Below are positions 30,247 through 39,966 of a DNA stretch of 64,000 nucleotides, in pieces. Source of the stretch: Asterias amurensis. Its lineage: Eukaryota; Echinodermata; Asteroidea; Forcipulatida; Asteriidae. The position numbers were made by a program, and so were the translations under genes. The stretch is from the NCBI RefSeq assembly GCF_032118995.1, contig NC_092662.1:620001-684000 (forward strand), in the 5' to 3' direction. The notes below the pieces were generated by a model. That model did no database searches, was not told the origin of the DNA, and saw nothing but the letters and a program-made list of their open reading frames with translations. Every line of letters starts with the position of its first letter. The first letter of the stretch is position 1.

Positions 30247-30882
30247 CTTGGAAAGGTCTATAAGGCTTGGTTAAAAATACTTGGTATAATAGTTGTTAAA
30301 GTTAAATAAAGTTAAAGTAAATTTGTGCAAAGAGTTAGTCAGAGTGACGACCAGGCTTTCAGGGGACTCAAAGTCTGGCCGAAACCAGCGTGGTGATCAC
30401 CCATTAGAACCCTTAAGGGACTTGCCAGTCCCGGTCCCTCCTTTACTCTCCCACACGGTAAATCATCCACACCTAATTTGGGGATAGACATGACGGACCC
30501 CAATCCATTACTGGTGCAAGCAGTAAAAGTCATGTCCCTCTTGGTACGGGTAGGATTCGAACCGGTGTCCCAGCTCTGGATTGCACGCAATTGAACTATC
30601 CAGTACACCGTGTCGCCACAGTGCCCGCTGGTGATTGAGCTGGTTTTTAAAACTACTTATATTATTCACTCACTACGTCAAAGCAAAATAGAAAAAGAGA
30701 CAGCAGCGGGAGTTGAACTCGGATCTCGTTGCTCTCAGCCAATTCGTTAAGCGTGTAGCTACAGGGGTAAGCTATAACCGATGCAGGTTTTGGTTCGTCA
30801 TGTAATTTAGATGGTGGTAAGCCTCGGCTGCTCATACCTTTTGATGACCAATGTCGTTTGGTCTAAAATCACAAGGGGGTAA
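30247..30882 (-). repeat. Right arm of the ~635-bp inverted repeat
   Basis: It mirrors 25101-25735. The innermost words 'ggaaaggtctataaggcttg' and outermost 'acaagggggtaa' match the left arm's inner and outer ends. There are small length differences, e.g. 'ttcaattgcgtgc' here against the left arm's 'ttccattgtgcgtgc' on the other strand. The arms are far more alike than neighbouring satellite monomers are to each other. Confidence 0.9.
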
Positions 30883-31310
30883 GTCCAGAGTTTTTATCAA
30901 ATTTGAGCCAAAAACGTTTTCGGACAAAATTTGACAAGTTCACAGAGACTTTTTTCGGACAAAACAAGTTCACAGGGTCTGGTAGACCTTTTCAAGCATA
31001 ATTGTACAAGTTCACGCCTTGTAGACTTTTTCAAGCAAAATTTGACAAGCTCGAAAAAGTACACAAGCCTATAGCTTTGTGAACTTTTCGCACGAAAAAG
31101 TACACAAGGCCTTAAGTACTGTTAGCTCGAAAAAGTAGCTCTGAACTTTTCCCTAAACAAAACGTACAAGCCTTGTGAACTTTCCCTCAAAAAAGTACAC
31201 GAGGGGCGTTGCGAATTTTTCGCTTGAAAAAGTGTACAGGCCTTGTGAACTCTTCCCTCAAAAAAGTTACAAGGCCTGTACACTTTTCTGGCAAACTTCG
31301 TCAAGAAGGT
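30883..31310. repeat. Degenerate satellite-like units outside the right arm
   Basis: Words such as 'ctttttcaagcaaaatttga' (about 31025-31045), 'agccttgtgaacttt' and 'gaaaaagtacacaagg' are decayed relatives of the 48-bp monomer, here in the reverse orientation to the main array. The repeat field therefore extends outside the arm. Confidence 0.6.
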
Positions 31311-31683
31311 TATTAAATAACTGTTGGAGTCTGGACACCAAAAACACAAAACATTAAATTCATCTATATAAAGATTAATTCCATGTTTTATTTGGAAATG
31401 GAATGTTGGAGTTTACAGCTTTGCTACAAAACATCACAACAAATGTAAAATAATTTCCTCTTCACGCAGAAATTTCATATGAAGAACCAGTTTGAAAAGA
31501 TCTTTGAGGTAAAGTAAAGAAACTTATAATTATTTGGATTTTTAAAGCTCGTGAATTGTACATGATCATCATTTGAGTGCCACTGCCAAAATTAGGATTT
31601 TCTTGTGGTTAGCTAGTTATTATGCTTAAGCAGCTCTAAGAACTTGGCTTTACATTGTTTACTCAGTCCTAAGCATGCACGCA

Positions 31684-31899
31684 TTCTATAGACGATGTGA
31701 CCTATGTTTACATTCAAACCACCCCCTGTTGACAAAACACTGTATACTCGTGTTTCGCCGGGCAAAATGACGCGCAGTCATGGTAAGATTGCATACACTT
31801 TCTAGCTGGCTGCCAAAACACAAAGGTTTTGCCCGACAATATGCATGCGAATCATGTTATGGTTTTCGAGTGACGTAAGAGGTCACATCGTCTATAGAA
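31684..31899. mobile_element. 216-bp element with 20-bp terminal inverted repeats
   Basis: TTCTATAGACGATGTGACCT (31684-31703) and its exact reverse complement (31880-31899) bound ~176 bp of unrelated sequence. There is no coding capacity and the target duplication is not clear. Confidence 0.8.
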
Positions 31900-33192
31900 C
31901 AATAGTTCCAGTCTTGCTGCCACCTAGTGTCCCCAAAAGGCTCCAATTGATTGGGGTTTATACCAGAAACAGAATGTACAGACTCCTTTGCAATATGCGT
32001 CTCACGCAGCTATCCAGACCACCATGTGGGGAGTAATCAGATAAAACACCATAGTCAGAAAAACTATTTCTCTACTTTTGTGTCGGACAAAGAAAGATTA
32101 ACTAGAGCGGGACTTGGGACATGTAACCTCTGGAGTAACAGGCCCACACTTAACTGAGCTATCCAGCCCTACTGTTGGCCGTCTCCAACCGTTTTCAATA
32201 TCTTTGTTAAGGTGCCAGTCAGAAGCTGAACAACCTGAATTCTTCAAAAGATTTCCTCCACAATGAAGCTGGTGTGCAATGACGTTATTGCAAAGGATTC
32301 CTGTACAAGTATTGATACAATATTTTAGTCTATGTACTTCGCCATTCATTGCTGCCATTCATTGTCTATTAACAGTAAATATATACATGTATACACATTA
32401 TTGTACATCAAGTTAACCAACCCAAACTAAAGACTCTTGCTCGATTACAATAGAACTTGGGATAGTCTGGGTTGGTCAACAGTCATAAATACATAGACAC
32501 ATTAATTACACGAACTACTTTAACAAAGGTTCACGTCCAATAATCTCTGAGTGCTTGTAACATGCAGAAGTTAATCTACATTAAGGCAACTTGTTTTCAA
32601 AAAACCAGGAAACTGACTTGGACACAAATGTTTGCTAAATCGCCCTACAAGCTTTTCAGTGAAATAAAAACCCAAGAAAGAAAAGGAAAGCAGAAGAGAA
32701 CCTGCAAGCCTGGGCCACAGTTTCATAAAGACTTGCTAAGCACCCATCAAACGTTGCTTAGCAGAAACAGGTTACCAGCCAAACTACCATCAAACTTACA
32801 TTGTTGCGAGTGGTGCCCCACTAACCCTGTGCTTTGCAAATCTATTTTCTGTATTTTCTGCTTAACAGCTTTAAAATGAAATTGGGCCCTTGTTGTTAAA
32901 ATTTTCCGTTTAGGGGTCTGTCCAGTAAATGTCTTTGCCAAGCAAAAAGTGAGTGGGGTAGCAGTGGTAACCGTGTAAACTTTATGGAATGTTGGCTAGT
33001 AACCTGTTTCTGACAAGCAAGATTTTGTCTGAACTTTGTAAGTTACATGTTTTATAAAATGTTGCCATGGGGTGAGCAGTAGTCGTGGTTTAAATCACGT
33101 AAATTGCAAAAATGGAGTTTGAGTTGTCCGGGTATCAATCTGAATCCCATCAAGATGCTGTGGGTGTTTGTTGTAGGTGTGTCAGAGGCATG
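31900..33192. other. Intergenic repeats downstream of NELFB
   Basis: A tRNA-like SINE relic on the minus strand lies at about 32101-32180 ('taactgagctatccag' with 'gggacttgggacatgtaacc'). An inverted-repeat element lies at about 32708-32890 ('gggccacagtttcataaag' against 'gctttaaaatgaaattgggccc'). No gene is recognised. The NELFB 3' UTR and poly(A) signal should lie just left of 33193, but I did not find an unambiguous signal. Confidence 0.5.
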
Positions 33193-36100
33193 TCAGAGGG
33201 GTGTCCAGAGGGGTGCAGGTGTAGGGACACTCATCAGAGGGGAATCCAGGGGCTCTGGGACTGCTACAGGACTAGGTATGTATGCCTCAATCTTCTTCAA
33301 GACATTACTGTATAGATCTCGAACCTCTTGACTGTGCTGTAAAGAGGAACAAATGAAAACAAAAAGTTAAGCAAGTTTACCGGTGAATCCCGAGGCTTAG
33401 AAGTTCATTCTTTAAGTGGAATCTTAACATCTATGTGAACCAAGGCCAACGCCAAAGGCAAAGGAGGCCAGTAGTGTTCCCGTCTTCCAATAAAAATTTC
33501 ATTCTGCCACCCTGCTTCTGTGCTAGTCCAAGGGGTCCAAGAGGCGATCGATCTGGTCACACCATTTTTTTTCCAGCACGCACTGGTCACTCATAACCCT
33601 TGGCACCAATTTCATAGATTTGCTGCTTAAGCAGACATTATTGCAGAAATAAGCAGAATACCAGTCACAAATTGTACATGAGAATGGTATTGTGGCTGGT
33701 AACCTTATTCTAGTAAGCATAATTCTGTTGTGCCTACATGTAGCTACTTTTCATGCTTAAAGACACTTGACACTTTTGGCAATTGTCAAAGACCAGTCTT
33801 CTCACGTGTATCTCAACATATGCATTAAATAACAAACCTGTGAAAATTTGAGCTCAATTGGTCATCGAAGTTGCGAGATAATAATGAAAGAAAAAACACC
33901 CTTGTCACACGAAGTTGTGTGCTTTCAAATGCTTGATTTCGAGACCCCAAAATCTAATTCTGAGGTCTCAAAATCAAATTTGTGCAAAATTACTTCTTTC
34001 TTGAAAACTATGTTACTTCAGAGGGAGCCGTTTCTCAAAATGTTATATACTGTACTATCAACAGATCCCTATTACTTTTTACCAAGTTAGGTTTTATGCT
34101 AATAACTTTGTTTGAGTAACTACCAATAGTGTCCAGTAATTACCAATAGTGTCCACTGCTTTTAACTTGTGAAATTTCTAAATGTATGCAATTCAGGGTA
34201 ACTTTTAAAAAACATAATAAATTTGAGGGGAATCACGTCAAACTACTTGCATTTTGACCTAAACAAAGCACCCTGAAAATGCTCATAAGTTTTTAACAAG
34301 CCTGCGTGCAGAGAAGTCACTTTTCTGAACTTTTCCTCTCATTCCTACCAGTGGTTAGTGATGGAAGGAATCTATGACCTCATGACCCCACTTCCTTCAG
34401 CTTACCTCTGTTTTGGGCTCCAGTCTGTCCATCAACTTTGACGTCCTCTCTGAAGGCACTTTGTGGAAAACATACTCCAACAGTCGCAACGTGTGTCTAA
34501 GAACATTCTCCTGAATGCCAGATCCAAGGAGAAACTCCTCGAAAATGAGGTTACAAAAATTCACTGAGGAGAAATCCTCTCCCATCAGCGCCAGCTGAGA
34601 CATAAAAGGATGTAAGAAGATATCATCGTAAGACATGTTGCTCTCTGTCTTGGTAATCTTAGGGAGGACCCTGAAGAGGGCATCTTTGTTCCTCTGTCTT
34701 GTGATGTGTAAGATGTAGTAAAGAAGGAGGGTTGAAGCGATGCGGTCCTTACGAGAGGACTTCAGGAGTTGACCGGGGACATCCTTGAGTTTGGGATCAT
34801 CTTCTGTTTCGTGGATACGTCTGTTGATATTACGAATGTAGTCATCAGTCAGCAATGACATAAGACTTGGAAGAAATCTCAAAACAAGGTCATTTTCCTG
34901 TAGAAATGAAACAAAACAAAATTCTATCAAAAATCCAGCGACAGCACAGACAAAAGTAAATTATGATTTCGCAATTTGGTTAACAGTTTACGCTGGTATC
35001 TGCCAAGAATGATAAATATTACCCTTGTCAATGGTTACGTCATTTCATTTAAAACAGCCTTCAACTCACTAGTATCAACAAAACAAAACTAAATAAAATT
35101 TGTTTTCCAAACCACAGCTTAGGGTCCAGCTGCAGGCTCCATTTTGATGTTGAGCTGCTGTGCAAAATGCAAACTGATCCAAAGACGACTGAGCCCAAGC
35201 GGGAGCCCAAACAAATATGTTTAAAACAGAAGATAACAAAATATAAAAATTCAGCTTACCATTTTGGGCTCATGGAAGTGTTGTTTGTCAATCATATCCC
35301 AAGCTCCGAGACCCAACGCCAACATTCTGAGCAACAGCAATAGTACAGCACTTTCCTGGTCAAAACAAACAGCATTATAGACTAATTTAAATATCAAGTA
35401 ATCGATCACAACTGACTGGGAAAAATGTACTAGAGTGGGACTGGACTTGCGACCTCCTGACTAACGTGCCAGCACTATACCAACTCAGTCAATGTTGGGG
35501 GTTCTTTCTTTCTTGCCAGCAAGAAGCCAATGAACCTAACCTGCTGTATAGACTGAAATAGTTTTGAATCCCTCACTCTAAAACCACATTCCTCAGAAGT
35601 GAATTATTTCTATAAATGTTATGCAATATGAACAGGTGCAGTGCTTCTTACCATTCCAAGTAAGTTGTCATGGTAATTGTTTTGTTTAAGCAATTACCAA
35701 AGGTATACCCTTCGTTTTAACGGACAGGATGATGGCCATGTGATAAAGGACAAAGCTGAAAGAGGAATCCTTTTCAATAATATTGCAAGGCCACATCCCT
35801 GCAAAGTCTGTTATTGAAGTTGTTCTAAAACTTGGGCAGTTTCGCCAAGGGTAAATAAAATTGCACGCGCCCCAGCAGTTTTGCATTTGCACGTGTGTCA
35901 ACACTTACCCTAGGTAGTTTTTCGGAGCTCATTAGTTGCTGCATTACTTTGATGCTACTTGTAGCGATGGTGTGAATAGAAAATGGATCACACAAGATCA
36001 TAGACAGGTCACTAAAAAGAATAATTATACAAAACACAATTTAGTAATTATACATAATTAAAACTTCAAATAATAACCCATAGGGGAAACTGACTGGGTA

Positions 36101-37158
36101 TATTTTGTAATGATTTGGGGTTCACAAAGACAAAATTTCTAGTGAATTTTTCTTTGTTCAACCCCAAATAACAATTAGAACTTGACAAAAGAACTTGTCA
36201 TTGGGCGAAAGTTTTGCCCCAAGTCATGGTTTCGAAAAGGGCCATAAAAATGACATTAATAATCTCACCCAAGTACTTGTTCTTGACCTCTCCTCACTCC
36301 GTCCAGGAACCCCTGTAGTTCCCTCGCTCGTTTCTCATCAACAAACTTCTCCCTGATACAGGCATCCAAGCACCACGTAAACTTATGACACGGATCCTCT
36401 GTACATATCTCATGAACCTCCATATCATGTAAGGCCATCAGAAGCTCTGCTCTCAGCGTACAGTAATGGACTGTCCTCGTCCGCAGAAACAATGTCCTTA
36501 AAAACTGCAGCACCATGTCATACAGACGAATGCTCTTTCCGATCATCTGAGCGAGTTTTTGAACCACTTCACCCTGGCGGCGAGTTTTAGGAGTCACTGA
36601 GAAAAACATGTGAGAGTTGATGGTTTCACTTCCAAATAGGATGGCCTCTTTGCTTTTAATATAGTCCGATAATATGGGAGAGACTTCATCCCCATACAGA
36701 GATGGATTCTGCTCCCAGATTTGGCGTTTGACTTCCATCGAAGCGCATTTATAAAGCTCTCTATCCTCTACAACGACAGCTAGGTATTTGGACGGAACTC
36801 TTGGAAGAAGCTTCATGATTTCCATGACGACAGGCTGAACAGATTTAACCCGGATGAGCGGGAAGCATTTAGAGAGCAACTCTTCGATGGTCTTGTAGGA
36901 TTTCTTGTTGCCGACTTCAGAAAGTTGTCTGCATTTATCAATGAGCTGTTGTCGAAGTTCTTCCATGATGGAGCGATGGAATTCATATCTACGAATGTTA
37001 TGAAGGTCTAGTAAGGGTAAGGCTGGTTGGAGGGTTGGTAAGAGGATTCCATTCTCTGCTTGGAAGTCTTCGATGGCCTGTTGGGGATCAGTGCAATTAG
37101 TCAGCGCTTCCCGCAGATGGTCTGGCCCAGCGATACCAATTTCTTCAAATCCAGACAT
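33193..37158 (-). CDS. NELFB: Negative elongation factor subunit B
   Basis: Five exons on the minus strand: 37158-36269, 36011-35909, 35355-35260, 34897-34406, 33336-33193. They join in frame to 574 aa (human protein about 580). The product is the NELF complex subunit that, with NELF-A, -C/D and -E, holds RNA polymerase II in promoter-proximal pausing in the nucleus. Long stretches match the human protein as I remember it, including FLRTLFLRTR, HYCTLRAELLM, PCHKFTWCLDACIREKFVD and ARELQGFLDG in exon 1, DLSMILCDPF in exon 2 and YYILHITRQRNKDALFR in exon 4. The C-terminus keeps the short proline-rich tail (SVPTPAPL). The start at 37158 gives MSGFEEIGIAG, corresponding to the human N-terminus; the upstream in-frame codon is GTG. 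Intron 4 hosts a TTAA element. No key segment is missing. Confidence 0.96.
33757..34165 (+). mobile_element. TTAA family A, most complete copy (409 bp)
   Basis: TTAA stands at both ends (33757-33760 and 34162-34165) with ends AGACACTTGACACTTTTGG and CCAATAGTGTCCACTGCTT. The right end carries a short tandem duplication of 'taccaatagtgtcca'. Internal blocks define the family used to recognise the other copies. It lies in NELFB intron 4 and is non-coding. Confidence 0.85.
35428..35506 (-). mobile_element. tRNA-derived SINE relic in NELFB intron 2
   Basis: On the minus strand a tRNA-like A box ('tgactgagttggtatagtgc') and B-box-like 'gtcgcaagtccagtccc' are visible. The sequence just outside reads 'ccaacatt', as in the copy at 55665-55742. 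Confidence 0.55.
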
Positions 37159-38443
37159 TCTCACTGATGTCAGAGTGATTCCTCAGACAGAGAGTTTCAA
37201 GGATTCTGTACACACAAAAATTATTCAATTATTGTTAAATAACGGCAATGTGAAGACAACGCTTTTAACTGTATTATTTTTTTTAACTGGTCTATATGGG
37301 ATGATGACTCTAAGTAAATCTGAAGTATTCAAGTGTACTAATACTATAGTATACTTGAATAACAACGAAATAAAAAATATTTCTTCAATTGAAGCTAACG
37401 GTAATGCTTACATACAAGTCCATTTGGATAAAAACATTTCAGAATAGATGGATTGCAATACGCCTCATTGACCACCATCGCCAGAACCCGATTACGAAGT
37501 GTCAAATACAGCCCATCAAACCCCAGCACACATCATGTATGCACACCACCGTCGACTGCATTGGAATAGTATGTGTGTCGGAATTACGTTACTTTCCGTA
37601 ATGTCTATTGTAAAAGGTCAATGCATTGTTAGCAAACGGTCTTTTCCTCAACGGTGGGAAACATGGTCAAACAAAGCCTTTACTTCCCGAGTGCTCCTTA
37701 CTAAACCATACAATTATAATTCACAAAATACATACCCAGCGGGTCTCTGTTACTTCAAGAGAATTCCCAGTAACTTCTAGAGCTGTTTGACGCCTCAAAC
37801 CAGAGCAGGACTTGGTTTTGTCAGCCGCAGTGAAATTAGCGACTGCTTTCTCCAAAAATGGCCGCCATGGGCCAATTTGTAAATGCGCATGCGTACTAAT
37901 ACAAAACTCAAAAGCAGTGAAATGTCAAGGGGGCGTTGGGAGTGGGGGGGGGGGGGGGGGGTAAAAGAGAGGTATAGCCTACGGTCAGTGATATTTCTAC
38001 CTCCGTGCCTACGTACTCATCATCCATGTGTACACATTTGTACCATTACCCCAAAATAGTACACTTATATGTTCCTGTAGCAGACCGGGGGAAATGTTTG
38101 AAAAATAAAAAAGAGAGAAAAAATATTTGCGCTATATCATGGAGGTATTTGAGGCCTATAATTTAATCCTAGCCGGATCTGTTCAGACTAATTGTTTTAC
38201 TTCAGCAAGAGCTCTTGATAAATTTTAGTCAAATCTAGTCCCTACTGGATTTTTTCTTTTGAAAAAAACTCACAAAAAGTAGGCTTTTATAGTGTATAAT
38301 TTTGCTCTGCCACCCCGGTGTCCACACCTGAGGGGGAATGAGCAAAGTGGAAGATATGATAACAACAATGTTATCTCCCAAAACCTAAAAGCGCAAATCT
38401 GTTTCAATGATTTGACTTACGTAAACTACTTGACGTTTCATCT
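37159..38443. promoter_or_regulatory. Spacer upstream of NELFB
   Basis: This should contain the NELFB promoter (minus strand), but no TATA box or initiator is clear. 'aaaatggccgccatggg' at about 37855-37871 resembles a YY1-type site on both strands. A 18-G homopolymer lies at 37944-37961. There is no recognisable coding exon. Confidence 0.4.
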
Positions 38444-38516
38444 GCCTCGTTGGCGCAGTTGGCAGCGCGTCAGTCTCATAATCTGAAGGTCGTGAGTTCG
38501 AGCCTCACACGGGGCA
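38444..38516 (+). tRNA. tRNA-Met (CAT), elongator type
   Basis: 73 bases fold as a complete cloverleaf. The acceptor stem pairs GCCTCGT with ACGGGGC (one G-T wobble) and has discriminator A. The anticodon loop is CTCATAA with anticodon CAT, and the T arm contains GAGTTCGAGCCTC. A box (TGGCGCAGTTGG) and B box (GTTCGAGCC) are intact, so it should be transcribed by pol III. There is no intron. The elongator assignment rests on the GCC...-type acceptor stem and is less certain than the isotype. Confidence 0.95.
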
Positions 38517-39120
38517 CTGTTCTTTTACTCTACGGTGGAACTTTCCTTTGAATGAACATTTTTTAGTTGCAAGATGTTTTTCAAATTATGTGACAATGCA
38601 AGTTCTTCTAACTCACTTTTAAACAAAGAAAAAAGGGCATTTTTCATAGTCGTTATACTTCAACGCAATGATTTCGGCCCTCAAGAACAAAAGACCACAT
38701 GAGTTTTAAAGTTTCAGTAAAAGGATTTTTTTTTCCGGTAGAAGCAATCATTTAATTGGACGAGCAGCCGGCGAGCCAAGAAACTCACATCTTGGAGGAA
38801 AACGGAAATTAAATAATTTAGACTATTCTTATCAACCCACCATTTTATGCGATATCGGTGTGATTGATCAAACGTCGAATGAGATTGTAGTGCATTGTAT
38901 TAAAGTTTGATTTGCTATTGTTTTCATTCCTTTTTAAGAGCAAAAAGGTATCATCAGTCGTGTATTGAAAAAAGCACGTTGGAATCGGTACAAAATAAAA
39001 GGCTTGGATTCATAATATATTGAGCCACAAGAGGGCGCTGTTGAAACCGCGCGTGATGTTCAGTTTAATTTTCTTTCCCCACCGCTGCTGCTCATTTTTA
39101 ACTAATCTGTGTCGATAATT
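38517..39120. other. Spacer between the tRNA and mitoguardin
   Basis: A run of T lies downstream of the tRNA (38520s) and may serve pol III termination. The sequence is otherwise unremarkable; the mitoguardin promoter probably lies in the right part. Confidence 0.4.
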
Positions 39121-39157
39121 TAATATCAAGGAGGAAGAAAATTTGAAGAAGTAAAAG
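39121..39157 (+). other. Probable 5' non-coding exon end of mitoguardin
   Basis: A purine-rich stretch ends in AAAAG followed by the strong donor gtaagc at 39158. A matching acceptor (ttttctttag) stands at 39917-39926, 40 bases before the mitoguardin start codon. The 5' boundary is not determined. Confidence 0.45.
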
Positions 39158-39353
39158 GTAAGCCTGAAAAGTGCTATCAATATTTGTGCAAAGTTGTATT
39201 TTTTGTTGAACTTATAGATGGTTTGAGCTTGCTCAGAATCGGAACCATGATAGATTGCTTCATTGACATTTGCACTGCATCTAAATTGTGATAATTTATA
39301 TTTATATCTAACTAAAAAGTATACTATCTAGTAATAATATTACCCCTACTGAT

Positions 39354-39451
39354 TTACTCCTAGAACTATTACTTTATTACTTCGGTTTCGTCCGGCTATC
39401 GTCTCTACGGGAGACGATAGCCGGACGAAACCGAAATAGTTCTAGGAGTAA
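39354..39451. repeat. Hairpin in the mitoguardin 5' intron
   Basis: A perfect 25-bp stem (39381-39405 with 39411-39435) encloses a 5-base loop. An outer 16-bp stem pairs 39354-39369 with 39436-39451, leaving an 11-base bulge (39370-39380) on the left arm only. It is likely a small foldback element. Confidence 0.8.
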
Positions 39452-39966
39452 GTTACCCACACCAGCGGAGTGGCAGTGTCCTACTCTACTTAGTACTTCT
39501 ATCTAGAAACTACATGTATAATTAATAATAATAGTTTAGTTAGATTAGATTTAGAAGTAACCAGTGTCCCAGCCAGTGACCATGGTGGTAGAATTAACTG
39601 TGCCCTGTGGTGTCCAGTGACAATTGCGGTTTCTCGTTGTTTGGTATTCATATAATTGTGAACCTAGAGTAGGAGTCTAGTTGTAACTTGGTTGGGGTAG
39701 TTATTTTAGGGTCATCCAATAAAAAATGAAATTTCAAAATCATTGTTGTTTTTTTTCTCTTTATTTATTTATTAATCAGTCTAACTTTGTACTCTTGTCA
39801 CTCATAATAGAAAACTTAATGTAGAGTCGCAATAATTTGAAAGTGAAACCCTTTGCCCTGGTCCCTGACTGACGTTCTTAAACCTCAAAATTTAACTTTT
39901 TTTCTTCATGTTCTTATTTTCTTTAGATTTAATGCAAATTAACTTGCATCTACACTTCTTCAAGCT

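Noticed and set aside
25314-30608. Identical ~80-codon open frame in both inverted arms as a duplicated gene
   Set aside because: The identity follows from the arms being copies. The frame overlaps the tRNA-like word, has no recognisable domain and no start shared by both arms.
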